A stretch of 27,533 nt of DNA. Origin: an uncultured Muribaculaceae bacterium. Its GTDB lineage: Bacteria > Bacteroidota > Bacteroidia > Bacteroidales > Muribaculaceae. Location of the stretch: positions 1 through 27,533 of the forward strand of contig CAJTYC010000026.1 of NCBI GenBank assembly GCA_910584185.1. The letters are read 5' to 3'. The first letter of the stretch is position 1; each line of letters begins with the position of its first letter. Positions 16,964 through 25,982 of the stretch are shown here, piece by piece. Under the pieces are notes generated by a model, which was not told the DNA's origin, made no database searches, and saw only the letters and a program-made list of their open reading frames with translations. A program made the translations under genes and the position numbers.

Positions 16964-19900
16964 ATGACGAAATTATTCCGATTTCTCACATGTTTGCTTA
17001 TGCTCGGCACACTGATGCCCGGCTTGGCACAAGAAGTGCAGATCGGCACCGTCAACGACAACTACCAGTTCAAGTCGAGCAACGTGCCTTTCTACACTAT
17101 GTCGAAAAATGGTGAAGGAATGGTGATGTACAAGAAAGCACTCCTCACCAACATCCCGGAAGGCTCGCTTATTAAGTCTATGGCCTTCAAGGGCACACAG
17201 TCAAGTGCGGGCCGCATTTACGACTCCATAGAGATCTATGTGGCCAATGTGGATGCCTCGACCACCAACCTCAACTCGTTCGTAATCGACAATCCCGACG
17301 GTGATGGCACAATCGCCAACACCGACGCCATGGAGCATTTCGCCACACTCACCGACTACGAGTTCCAGACGAGCAGCACAGTGACCGACATCCTCTCGGC
17401 CACGAGCGATAAAGGCTTCAAATACACCGGTGGCAATATCATGATTTACATGAAAGCCGCAAACTGCCACGGCTCAGGAAGCGGTGGTTCCTACACAACA
17501 TTCTTCCAGGCCGGCACTACAGCCTTTGACAACCGCAGCAACGGTAAATATCGCGAATGGTCGTTCGACACTCAGAAGTTCACCAACAAGTGGAGCACAA
17601 TTGGCACATCGGGCAGCGGCATCAACGTGCCGGTGGTGACTTTCGGACTCGGCGCAGCCGACGAAGAGCTAACCTACAAGCAGATCGGTTCCGTGGAGAC
17701 TCCCATGACCTACAAGAACAAGACGAGCTATATGCCCTTCTACACAATGTCGAAATATGGTCAGGGTCTCAGCCTCTACAAGAAGGGCGCGCTCGCTCTC
17801 GATGCGAACTCTCTGATTAAGGAAATCTCCTTCTTTGCTTATAACTATAAGGAAAATATAAAATATGACAAGATTGAGGTTTATCTCGCCAACACATCCG
17901 AAAACTCTGTAGACAGCTTCATCATTCCGGGTGAAAAGGAGGGCGGTAAAGAGACTACAGTCGTGGACCTAAGCAAGATGACACTCTTCGCATCTTGCGA
18001 GAACTTTGAGGTGCCTCTCTGCGGCACAGCAACTGAATATGCCGAGGCTTTCAAGTTTGAGAGCGCAGACGGATTCAACTATACCGGTGAAAACCTTGTG
18101 GTATTTATCAGCGCAGGCACCACCGGCTCCTATCCGAGCTGCAACTTCGCAACAGCCACCAACGCCGGCACCGACTGGCGCAACCTTGGCAAGTATCGTG
18201 ATTCCGGATACTCAGCCACACAGTCGGGAGGCGGCTATGGCATCAACACCAAGAAATGGAGCGACGTGGGCACCGGCAACGGTTCGAACGTGCCGGTGAT
18301 GAAGGTAGGTATCGGCGGTGGTGTGCAGATTGTGATTCCGGCTACCGTGAAGGGTACCGTGACCAACGTTCGAAACAATGCCTCTATATCCGGTGCCACC
18401 GTGAAACTCAACGACCTCACAGCCACCACCGGCGCTGACGGTCGCTATGAAATCAACATCGAGAACGTGGACATGAGCGCCACTTACACCCTCAGCGTGG
18501 AAGCCGCAGGTTTTGAAGCAACCTCGAAGACCATCGACATAAAGAGCGGCGGTGAGTTTACCGAAAACTTCGCACTCACCAAGCTCCCTGTGCCGGCAAC
18601 TCTGAGCGGCAAGGTAGTTTCGGCAGCCGACGCCACAGTGACTGTGGCCGGAGCGGCTCTCAGCTTCAACGGCATGACCGCGACAAGCGGTGAAGATGGC
18701 TCATACAGCTTCGCTATCGCCAATGTAGATGACCTTCCGGGCGATGGCGCAGCACTCACCGCCGAGGCCGAAGGTTACATAGATTATTCCAACAATCTCA
18801 AGGTGACCGGCGACATGACCTTCAACATCGAGATGACGCCCCAAGGTGAAATCCCCGGAGAAGGCACACTCATCGGTAAGTTCAACTATAAGGATTACAG
18901 CTATCAGCTCCCCATCTACTCGCTCTGGCGTTACAGCATAAACGAGATGATTTATCCGGCATCTGCCCTCACAGGTCTTCAGGCCGGTGACAAGATCGGC
19001 TCTGTATCATTCTACGGATACTCTCCGCTCAGCGAACAACCCGGCACAGGCGGTGACGAAGGCGGTGACGAAGGTGATGACGACTACAACGACTACTGGT
19101 CAGCACCACGCAAGGCCGCGGGCGACAAGTGGTACAGCGACATAAAGGTGTATATGGTAGACAGCGAGGCTGACGCATTCACTGCTGATGCAACAGCTAC
19201 CGACCTCTCCGCGCTCACACCTCTATACGAAGGCAGAGTAGAGATAGCCGAGGGCACCGGCACAGCCCAGAACCCCGCAGAACTCATCAACGTGACATTT
19301 GACAAGGCTTATACCTATGGCGGCGGCAACATGAAGCTCATCGTGGTGGCCGACTCCCCTCTCAGCAAAATCATTTACTTCGCCACCGACAAGTCATTTG
19401 CAAGCAATGGCATTCAGGATTCCGGCTCCAACCCGATAACCGAACCCAAGATGCAGCTCGTCAAGAACGGTCTCCCCGTGATGCGTCTCGGTGAATATAT
19501 CCCCACAGGTATCGTAAAGGGTATCGTGACCAACATCGTGACCGAAGCTCCTCTCGCCGACGCGGAGGTGATACTTGGTGAAGGCGCAAGCCGCGTCACC
19601 GTCAGCACAGACGAGAACGGTGCTTACAACGCCGTGATGCGCAACATTGAGTTTGGCAAGGCTTACCGTATCGTGGCAAGCTGCGGCGACTACAATGACT
19701 TCACCGGTCAGGTGAAATTCTCTGAAGAGAAGTCGGAAGTGAACCTCGACATCGAACTCGGCTACAATGTGACCATCACCGGCACAGTATGGTTCAAGGA
19801 GGATGACAAAGAACTCGCACCTGCCGCCAACGCAACCGTAAGTTATGGCGAAGCAACTGCCACAACCGATGCATCGGGCGAATACACTCTCGAAATCGAG

Positions 19901-20167
19901 AATGTGACCGAATCTCCTGTCACCATCAAAGCCACTTCCGGCTCGTACAGCACTTCCGAACAGGTTGAAGTTGCAGCTCCGGGTGAATTTACAAAAGATA
20001 TCGTGATAGCATTCTCAGGCATCATCACTATCGAGGATGTTGAAGCGGGCAAGGTGAAAGTATTTACCGTAGACGGCTTGCAGGTGAGCGCCGACAAGCT
20101 CGAAAGCGGTAGCCCGTACATTATGATCGACTCCGAAGGCAAAGCAAAGAAAGCACTGCTCAAATAA
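16964..20167 (+). CDS. Secreted protein with triplicated novel module and Ig-like repeats
   Basis: Start chosen at 16964, which gives a standard signal peptide (MTKLFRFLTCLLMLG, cut near LAQ, residue 23); a longer frame opens at 16907 but would spoil it. The protein is 1067 aa. An approximately 200-residue module occurs at ~30-228, ~238-450 and, diverged, ~635-870, with matching cores VPFYTMSKNGEGMVMYKK, MPFYTMSKYGQGLSLYKK and LPIYSLWRYSINEMIYPA. Carboxypeptidase-regulatory-like folds lie at ~460-540, ~545-625, ~870-950 and ~950-1025 (VKGTVTNVRNNASISGATVK; TGADGRYEINIENV). Module 3 has an acidic insert GGDEGGDEGDDD. The end (VKVFTVDGLQVSADKL) is a weak T9SS-like tail. No promoter is visible upstream, so it is probably co-transcribed with the 13427 gene. 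Function unknown; surface binding or scaffold is likely. Confidence 0.85.
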   Translation: MTKLFRFLTCLLMLGTLMPGLAQEVQIGTVNDNYQFKSSNVPFYTMSKNGEGMVMYKKALLTNIPEGSLIKSMAFKGTQSSAGRIYDSIEIYVANVDASTTNLNSFVIDNPDGDGTIANTDAMEHFATLTDYEFQTSSTVTDILSATSDKGFKYTGGNIMIYMKAANCHGSGSGGSYTTFFQAGTTAFDNRSNGKYREWSFDTQKFTNKWSTIGTSGSGINVPVVTFGLGAADEELTYKQIGSVETPMTYKNKTSYMPFYTMSKYGQGLSLYKKGALALDANSLIKEISFFAYNYKENIKYDKIEVYLANTSENSVDSFIIPGEKEGGKETTVVDLSKMTLFASCENFEVPLCGTATEYAEAFKFESADGFNYTGENLVVFISAGTTGSYPSCNFATATNAGTDWRNLGKYRDSGYSATQSGGGYGINTKKWSDVGTGNGSNVPVMKVGIGGGVQIVIPATVKGTVTNVRNNASISGATVKLNDLTATTGADGRYEINIENVDMSATYTLSVEAAGFEATSKTIDIKSGGEFTENFALTKLPVPATLSGKVVSAADATVTVAGAALSFNGMTATSGEDGSYSFAIANVDDLPGDGAALTAEAEGYIDYSNNLKVTGDMTFNIEMTPQGEIPGEGTLIGKFNYKDYSYQLPIYSLWRYSINEMIYPASALTGLQAGDKIGSVSFYGYSPLSEQPGTGGDEGGDEGDDDYNDYWSAPRKAAGDKWYSDIKVYMVDSEADAFTADATATDLSALTPLYEGRVEIAEGTGTAQNPAELINVTFDKAYTYGGGNMKLIVVADSPLSKIIYFATDKSFASNGIQDSGSNPITEPKMQLVKNGLPVMRLGEYIPTGIVKGIVTNIVTEAPLADAEVILGEGASRVTVSTDENGAYNAVMRNIEFGKAYRIVASCGDYNDFTGQVKFSEEKSEVNLDIELGYNVTITGTVWFKEDDKELAPAANATVSYGEATATTDASGEYTLEIENVTESPVTIKATSGSYSTSEQVEVAAPGEFTKDIVIAFSGIITIEDVEAGKVKVFTVDGLQVSADKLESGSPYIMIDSEGKAKKALLK

Positions 20168-20181
20168 CAATTGTTTCCCAG

Positions 20182-20234
20182 GGAGTCCGGGGCGACGGCT
20201 CATAGGCCTACACCCCGGACTCCTTTAATTTTTT
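20182..20234 (+). terminator. Terminator after the 16964 gene
   Basis: Arms 20182-20192 and 20213-20223 (GGAGTCCGGGG / CCCCGGACTCC) form a GC-rich 11-bp stem with a 20-nt loop, followed by TTTAATTTTTT. It separates the 16964 gene from the 20269 gene, which then needs its own promoter. Confidence 0.85.
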
Positions 20235-20263
20235 AGATATTGCATATTTTTACACTAACTTTG
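20231..20263 (+). promoter_or_regulatory. Predicted promoter of the 20269 gene, nearly leaderless
   Basis: TAACTTTG (20256-20263) is a full match to TAnnTTTG; a weaker TTTA-type -33 lies about 21 nt upstream, within the terminator's T-rich tail. Transcription should start near 20267, at or within a few bases of the ATG at 20269, so the mRNA may have almost no leader. Confidence 0.6.
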
Positions 20264-20268
20264 TATAT

Positions 20269-23200
20269 ATGAGACAAGCAACTAAACGGCTCGCCATATT
20301 GGCAATGGCTGCCTCGATGCTCGCCCCTATGGCTTCGGCGGCACAGTTTGCCAACCGCGCCGAGAAACGCAAGGCCATGAAGGAGGCCCTCGCCACCGAT
20401 AAGGCAGCGATCAAGGCCAACCGAGTGTACACGAGCAAGAACGCAAAGACCAAGGGATTCCCCTGGATGAAACAGCACGACGTGAAGCAGATGAAAGCTC
20501 CCAAGGCTTTCAGGGAGGGTCTGAAGACCAGCACTGCCGACACCAAGATGAAAGCCCCCAAGGCTTTCAAGAAAAACGCTAAAGCCATATATGGCTGCGT
20601 GCTCGACATGGAGGGTTGGCCCCTCTATGCCTACGAGAAACCCTACGGCATGTTTGAGGTGACGCAGCAGGATGGCAACAACGTAAAGTCGGTAGCCGAA
20701 CACCATGGCTTCTACGCCGGGGGCGGCGGTGTCTTAGCCGACGGCACATATTATGCAATAGACGACTGGTCACAGTCTTTCATGGGCTATGAACTCGTGA
20801 CTTATTACGCCTATGATGCCGACACTTGGGAGTGCGTCAGCGACGACATGGGCTATGACTTCACCGATCCGGGCTCCATCGCGTCAGACCTTGCCTTCGA
20901 CCCCACCACAGGTTATGCCTACGGCACATTCTTGGCCGACGAAAGTGTCGGTGAGGAGGGTCCTTACGTATTCGGCCAGATGTATTTCGACGACGGCCCG
21001 TATCGCGGTGAGGCGATTGCCGAATGTGGCGAATGGTTTCTCAGCGCCATAGCCTGCACCGCCTCCGGCAAGCTCTACGGCATAGACCCGGAGGGTAAGT
21101 TCTACTCTATCAACAAGGCCACCGGCGACAAGACCCTCATAGCCGAGACCGGCCTCGTGAACGAGAAAGGCACATTGACCACCGGAACAATCGACCCGAA
21201 CACCGGCAAGTTCATATACTTCCTGCCGAGCGAGATGGTGGACGAAGCCAACTACAAGAAATATTTCTACGTAACAATGTACTCCATAGACTGCGCCACG
21301 GGTGAAGTGACGAAGGTGGGTGCGGTGCAGGACGGTGCGCAGCTCGCCGGCGCTTTCATGTATCCGGCTCCCCCATCGGAGAGCGCACCGGGTGCGGTGA
21401 CCAACCTTACGGCCACTGCCGGTGCTGACGGTGTGCTCAAAGCCACTGTTACATTTACCGCCCCGACAGTCGACGCCGCCGGCAAGACTCTCTCGCAGCT
21501 CGAACGCGTCGACGTGAAGTTGGGACTCTATGTGGTGGCAAGCAAGGAATGCGAACCCGGCGAAAATGTTAGCGTGGAAATCGACACCGAACAGGGCGAC
21601 AACCAAATCACGGTGATTCCTTACAATGTGTCGGGCGCCGGCACAGAGAGCCGCATATCTGTATTCACCGGCGTTGACCTCCCGGCCGACCCGACCGATG
21701 CAGTCGCCACCGTGCAGGCCGACGGCTCTGTGCTTATCTCATGGCAAGCCCCCACTGTAGGTCAGAACGGTGGATATGTGGACCCCGCCAAGATAACCTA
21801 CAACATCTACAGCAGCGACGCTGAAAATAACTCCGTGGCAAGCCGCGTGAACGCGACAAGCTACACCTTCACTCCGGCCAACGACTCACCAAAGGTAATC
21901 CGCTTCCAGATTTTCGCACGCAACGAGGCCGGCGGTTCGGAGAAGGGTGCCAAGACCAACTCCGTACCTCTCGGCAAGGCTTATCAGCTTCCGTTCAAGG
22001 AATCATTCCCCAACGCATACGTGACCTCAGGCCCATGGACTATCGACCAGGTAGACGAGGCCGAATGGGGCATGCTCAACGACCAGGGCAAGAGCGTATA
22101 TGCAGCCGACGGCGACAACGGCTTCGCAGTGTTCTTTCCCGGCGAGACCACAAAGTCTTCATCGCTGCTCTACTCCGTGAAGATCGACATATCGAAGGCA
22201 AGCAAGCCGATGCTGACCTTCATGTATGCCGGCGACGCCAACCGCATCAAGGCCCAAGTGGCCAAAAATGGCGAGGCTTTCACTACCGTGAAGACACTCG
22301 ACCTCAACGCCACACCGTCGTCCGACTGGTCGAAAGCTACCGTTGACCTCGCTGACTTCAAGGGTGCCGACTTTATCCAGATAGGTTTCCTCGGTGAGGC
22401 TGTCAACGACCTCGAGAAGATGATGCTCATCGACGATATCCGCGTAATCGATAACGTGGACAAGGATATCGCGGCTGTTGAAATTTATGCTCCCACACGT
22501 GTGCAGGTCGGCAAGGAATTTGAGGCTGCAGTGACAGTGGAAAACCGTGGGGCCGAAAATGTGGAGGCATTCAAGGTGGTGCTCATGCGCAACGGCAACG
22601 TGGTGGCCGAGCAAGATGGCGGCGCACTTGAGGCCGACAGGAAGAAAGAGGTGAAGTTCAGCATCGCAGCAGCTCCGGCTTGGGGCAAGAGTGCCAATCT
22701 CTCGGCACGCGTGGTGTGCGAAGGCGACCAGGCTACCTACAACGACCTCTGCGAAGCGACTCCGGTGGTGATAGAGCAGGCTGCCTACCCCACCACCACA
22801 CTCAGCATCAACACGATGGCCAACCATGTGCAGCTCGAATGGACACCCATAAGCCTCGACAACATCAAGGTGACTCCGATAGTCGAAGACTTCGAGGACC
22901 CGACTTATGAGGACTTCACCATTTCCGACTTCGGCGACTGGACACTCCGCGACGAGGACAAATCGAAGTCTACATATGTGGTGGGTATTCCGGTGCCCGG
23001 ACATGAGGGTTGGTATTCGGAGTATTATAAGTATCCCAACGTGGGCGCGCCTATGGCATTCCAACTCCTCAACCCTCGCAAGGCCGGCATGCTCGAGCTC
23101 AGCCCCGAATGGACACCCAAGAGCGGCGACCGTATGATGGTGGCATTCAACGCCGAATATGTGGAAGATGATGATGACTTCAAGACCCGCGACGACGATT

Positions 23201-23889
23201 GGCTAATCTCTCCCCTACTCCCCGCCACCGAGCAGACCATCTCGCTCTGGGCACGCGCTTGCGACGATGAGTACGGCCCTGAGAAACTCCAGATACTATA
23301 CTCCGAAGCCGGCAAGGAAATCAATGACTTCGTAAGGCTCAAGGCTTTCGACATCCCCGCTAAGTGGACTGAGGTTTCGGCCCAGCTCCCCGAAGGTGCG
23401 AAGTATTTCGCAGTGCGCTGCACTTCGCTCGACGTCTTCGCCCTCATGGTCGACGATATCAAGTTCGTGCCCGACTGGCAGCTCCCGGCCGACTGCGACG
23501 TAACCGGTTATAACCTCTATCGCAACGGTGTGAAAGTCAATGACCAGCCTCTAACCGTCACAAACTATGACGTGCAGATTCCTGAAGAGCATAATGTGGA
23601 ATATGTAGCAACGGTAGTTTACAGCAACGGTGTGGAGTCATGTGCATCTAACAGTGTGATGCTCAACGAGTCGGGTGTAGCTAATGTAAATGCAGATGCT
23701 CTCGCTATTTTCGGTGGCAAGGGTGCCGTGAATGTCATCACTCCGCGTGAGGTGTTGGTGCAGGTATTTGACGCTTCCGGTCGACTCGCCGCTTCCGAAC
23801 TTTGCAACGGCAGCAAGTCTATCGCAATGCCGGCCGGCATATACATAGTGAAAGCCGGCTCGACAGCAGTCAAGACTATCGTAAGATAA
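20269..23889 (+). CDS. Secreted multi-domain protein with T9SS-like C-terminal domain
   Basis: The protein is 1206 aa. Signal peptide MRQATKRLAILAMAAS, cut near residue 25 (ASAA), supports this start. Residues 26-106 are unusually lysine-rich with MKAPKAF present twice (75-81 and 94-100). A propeller-like beta region spans ~107-365 (GVLADGTYYAIDDW; DPTTGYAYGTF; GKLYGIDPEGKFYSI). Fn3-like domains cover ~370-570, an anchor-J-like module ~575-730 ends MLIDDIRV, and a CARDB-like domain covers ~745-835 (VQVGKEFEAAVTVENRGAEN). Then come a second anchor-J-like module (~865-1085, ending LMVDDIKFV), an Fn3-like linker and a C-terminal domain (VQVFDASGRLAASEL; MPAGIYIVKAG) typical of T9SS type A cargo. 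It is probably a surface adhesin or glycan-binding protein; no catalytic motif seen. It is monocistronic between two terminators. Confidence 0.87.
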   Translation: MRQATKRLAILAMAASMLAPMASAAQFANRAEKRKAMKEALATDKAAIKANRVYTSKNAKTKGFPWMKQHDVKQMKAPKAFREGLKTSTADTKMKAPKAFKKNAKAIYGCVLDMEGWPLYAYEKPYGMFEVTQQDGNNVKSVAEHHGFYAGGGGVLADGTYYAIDDWSQSFMGYELVTYYAYDADTWECVSDDMGYDFTDPGSIASDLAFDPTTGYAYGTFLADESVGEEGPYVFGQMYFDDGPYRGEAIAECGEWFLSAIACTASGKLYGIDPEGKFYSINKATGDKTLIAETGLVNEKGTLTTGTIDPNTGKFIYFLPSEMVDEANYKKYFYVTMYSIDCATGEVTKVGAVQDGAQLAGAFMYPAPPSESAPGAVTNLTATAGADGVLKATVTFTAPTVDAAGKTLSQLERVDVKLGLYVVASKECEPGENVSVEIDTEQGDNQITVIPYNVSGAGTESRISVFTGVDLPADPTDAVATVQADGSVLISWQAPTVGQNGGYVDPAKITYNIYSSDAENNSVASRVNATSYTFTPANDSPKVIRFQIFARNEAGGSEKGAKTNSVPLGKAYQLPFKESFPNAYVTSGPWTIDQVDEAEWGMLNDQGKSVYAADGDNGFAVFFPGETTKSSSLLYSVKIDISKASKPMLTFMYAGDANRIKAQVAKNGEAFTTVKTLDLNATPSSDWSKATVDLADFKGADFIQIGFLGEAVNDLEKMMLIDDIRVIDNVDKDIAAVEIYAPTRVQVGKEFEAAVTVENRGAENVEAFKVVLMRNGNVVAEQDGGALEADRKKEVKFSIAAAPAWGKSANLSARVVCEGDQATYNDLCEATPVVIEQAAYPTTTLSINTMANHVQLEWTPISLDNIKVTPIVEDFEDPTYEDFTISDFGDWTLRDEDKSKSTYVVGIPVPGHEGWYSEYYKYPNVGAPMAFQLLNPRKAGMLELSPEWTPKSGDRMMVAFNAEYVEDDDDFKTRDDDWLISPLLPATEQTISLWARACDDEYGPEKLQILYSEAGKEINDFVRLKAFDIPAKWTEVSAQLPEGAKYFAVRCTSLDVFALMVDDIKFVPDWQLPADCDVTGYNLYRNGVKVNDQPLTVTNYDVQIPEEHNVEYVATVVYSNGVESCASNSVMLNESGVANVNADALAIFGGKGAVNVITPREVLVQVFDASGRLAASELCNGSKSIAMPAGIYIVKAGSTAVKTIVR

Positions 23890-23936
23890 ATACAGGATAA
23901 CTATTTCAACCTGAATAACTGCAACTATCTGCTGAC

Positions 23937-23971
23937 AAGGGTGCATCACAACAATGATGCACCCTTTTTTT
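23937..23971 (+). terminator. Strong terminator after the 20269 gene
   Basis: A perfect 12-bp stem (23937-23948 with 23955-23966; AAGGGTGCATCA / TGATGCACCCTT) with a 6-nt loop runs into seven T residues. Confidence 0.93.
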
Positions 23972-23995
23972 GGCAAAAAATTGAACGGTCCAACT

Positions 23996-24461
23996 ATGGA
24001 ACAGCGATTTGGAAATCATAGCTGTCAACTTATTATTACCAACTCGCATCCGAAGTAATGTAACATATAAATTATCAGAAACGCGGAACGCGCCTTTGGC
24101 GCATGAGTATACGCGGAACTTGCGCGGAACTTCTTTTATTTCTGACATTTGTAAAAATCATGAATGAAACGCAAGCGGGCATTCGGGCAAGGCCCTCACG
24201 CGTCGCGGAACGCAGGCGGAACATCCACCTCTGTCATTCCGCTTGCGTTCCGCGTTGCTTGAAGGGCACCGCCCGAAAGCCAGCTTGCGTTTTCTTGCAG
24301 TTCTTGCAAATATTTGAAATAAAAGAAGTTCCGCGAACGTTCCGCATCCTCATGCGCCAAAGGCGCGTTCCGCGTTCCTGAAATTTAATATGTTTATTTG
24401 CCTTTGGACACGAGTTGTAAAAAATAAGTTGACGGCTATGATTTGGAAATCGCTGTTCCAT
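23996..24461. repeat. 466-bp imperfect palindrome (giant inverted repeat)
   Basis: The two halves are inverted copies about a centre near 24228. Ends ATGGAACAGCG (23996-24006) pair with 24451-24461; 24076-24107 pairs with 24349-24380 at 31 of 32 bases; the central stem 24205-24220 pairs with 24238-24253 at 15 of 16. All three pairs share nearly the same centre, so there is almost no net insertion. Inside each arm, smaller palindromes (GCGCCTTTGGCGC) and repeated CGCGGAAC words occur. Transcribed, it would fold into a long hairpin. It has the shape of a MITE-like or other non-autonomous element, but no target-site duplication is evident and no transposase is present. Confidence 0.88.
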
Positions 24462-24583
24462 TTCAGTCTTTATTTTTTGAAATATTTTTATTATTATTTA
24501 AAATAAATATATAAATATTATGTTATACAAATACCTACTTGAATAAAAATACAATTATCCATTATAAAAAATAAACAACGCTC

Positions 24584-25942
24584 ATGGAACAAGACTACAT
24601 GGAGACACAAGGGGGGAAAATGGAGGATAAACAACCGGGGGAACACAGAAAACGTTACATGCTCGACGAGGAGGAGATACCGCGCAGATGGTATAACATT
24701 CAGGCTGAGATGCCAGTCAAGCCTATGCCTCCGCTTAACCCGGCCACTAAGGAACCGCTCAAGGCTGAGGACCTCTACCCTATCTTTGCCGAGGAGCTGT
24801 GCCGTCAGGAACTGAACCAAACCGACGTATGGATTGATATACCCGAGGAGGTACGCAACCTGTATAAATATTACCGCAGCACACCGCTGGTGCGTGCCTA
24901 TGGCTTGGAGAAAGCGCTCGGCACACCGGCCCACATCTATTTCAAGAATGAGAGTGTCAGCCCGATGGGTTCGCATAAGCTGAATTCAGCTATACCGCAG
25001 GCTTACTATTGCAAGCGGGAGGGTGTGACCAATGTGACTACCGAGACAGGAGCCGGGCAGTGGGGTGCGTCACTCGCTTACGCCGCCAAGATGTTCGGTC
25101 TTGAGGCTGCCGTATATCAGGTGAAAATCAGCTATGAGCAAAAGCCTTATCGCAAGAGCATCATGCAGACATTCGGTGCACAGGTCACGCCATCACCCTC
25201 CATGTCAACACGCGCCGGCAAGGATATCCTCACTGCCAACCCCAACCATCAGGGCTCGCTCGGCACTGCTATTTCTGAAGCTGTGGAACTTGCTCGCACC
25301 ACCCCAAATTGCAAATATACTTTAGGCTCGGTGCTGAGCCATGTGTCGCTGCATCAGACCGTGATTGGACTCGAAGCCGAAAAGCAAATGGAGATGGCCG
25401 GTGAATATCCCGACATGGTGATAGCATGTTTCGGTGGAGGTTCCAACTTCGGTGGTATCGCATTTCCATTCATGCGCCACAACTTTACCGGCAAGAAGAA
25501 CACGCGCTTCATCGCAGCCGAACCCACGGCATGTCCGAAACTAACGAGTGGCGAGTTCCGCTATGACTTCGGAGATGAGGCCGGCTACACTCCTCTGCTC
25601 CCTATGTACACGCTCGGGCATAAGTTCCAACCGGCTAATATACATGCAGGCGGTCTCCGCTATCATGGAGCCGGCGTGATAGTGTCGCAATTGCTCAAGG
25701 ATGGCTGGATGGAAGCGGTAGACATACCGCAGCTCGAGAGCTTCAAGGCCGGCACCTTGTTCGCCCGCACCGAAGGCATTATCCCGGCGCCCGAATCCTG
25801 CCACGCCATAGCCGCCACAATACGCGAAGCCCTGAAATGCAAAGAGACCGGCGAGGAAAAAGTAATACTCTTCAACCTCTCCGGCCACGGCCTCATAGAC
25901 ATGGCCAGCTACGACAAATACTTCGCAGGCGACCTTGTATAA
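24584..25942 (+). CDS. trpB: TrpB2-type tryptophan synthase beta chain (PLP enzyme)
   Basis: The protein is 452 aa, longer than TrpB1 (~400), and belongs to the TrpB2/TrpB-like group. It carries the PLP-binding Lys132 in NESVSPMGSHKLNSA, the catalytic Glu154 in TETGAGQWG, the phosphate-binding GGGSNFGG (284-291), and a C-terminal FNLSGHG. The N-terminal LDEEEIPRRWYNIQAEMP is characteristic of TrpB2. The enzyme joins indole and serine to give tryptophan in the cytosol. Some TrpB2 proteins work without TrpA or on other substrates, and no trpA or other trp gene is next to it here. The first ~24 residues are hydrophilic and extra; starts at Met13 (24620, preceded by GGGGGGAAA) or Met26 are plausible alternatives. 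Confidence 0.93.
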   Translation: MEQDYMETQGGKMEDKQPGEHRKRYMLDEEEIPRRWYNIQAEMPVKPMPPLNPATKEPLKAEDLYPIFAEELCRQELNQTDVWIDIPEEVRNLYKYYRSTPLVRAYGLEKALGTPAHIYFKNESVSPMGSHKLNSAIPQAYYCKREGVTNVTTETGAGQWGASLAYAAKMFGLEAAVYQVKISYEQKPYRKSIMQTFGAQVTPSPSMSTRAGKDILTANPNHQGSLGTAISEAVELARTTPNCKYTLGSVLSHVSLHQTVIGLEAEKQMEMAGEYPDMVIACFGGGSNFGGIAFPFMRHNFTGKKNTRFIAAEPTACPKLTSGEFRYDFGDEAGYTPLLPMYTLGHKFQPANIHAGGLRYHGAGVIVSQLLKDGWMEAVDIPQLESFKAGTLFARTEGIIPAPESCHAIAATIREALKCKETGEEKVILFNLSGHGLIDMASYDKYFAGDLV

Positions 25943-25982
25943 TTTTTAATTTTTAATTTTGAATTTTGAATTTTGAATTTTG
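25941..25982. repeat. Heptamer tandem repeat, (AATTTTK)6
   Basis: Six adjoining 7-mers read AATTTTT twice, then AATTTTG four times. The array begins inside the trpB stop codon TAA and runs straight into a hairpin. Confidence 0.85.

Larger units (their letters stand above)
23890..24583. other. 694-nt spacer: terminator, giant palindrome, AT-rich leader
   Basis: The spacer consists of a terminator (23937-23971), a 466-bp imperfect palindrome (23996-24461) and a 122-nt very AT-rich stretch before trpB. The open frames here are produced by the inverted repeat and are not credible genes. In the AT-rich part I find no clean TAnnTTTG promoter, no leader peptide rich in Trp codons and no trp attenuator. 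Confidence 0.75.

Noticed and set aside
23906..24461. Small open frames on both strands inside the palindrome, sharing an EIKEVPRxFR peptide
   Set aside because: The shared peptide arises because both arms are inverted copies of the same DNA. Neither frame has a plausible start or domain.
23990..24470. Insertion sequence with target-site duplication at the giant palindrome
   Set aside because: No transposase frame and no direct repeat at the two borders (CAACT versus TTCAG); kept only as a repeat of unknown origin.
24462..24583. trp leader peptide or attenuator upstream of trpB
   Set aside because: No short frame with Trp codons and no mutually exclusive stems are visible; the stretch is simply AT-rich.
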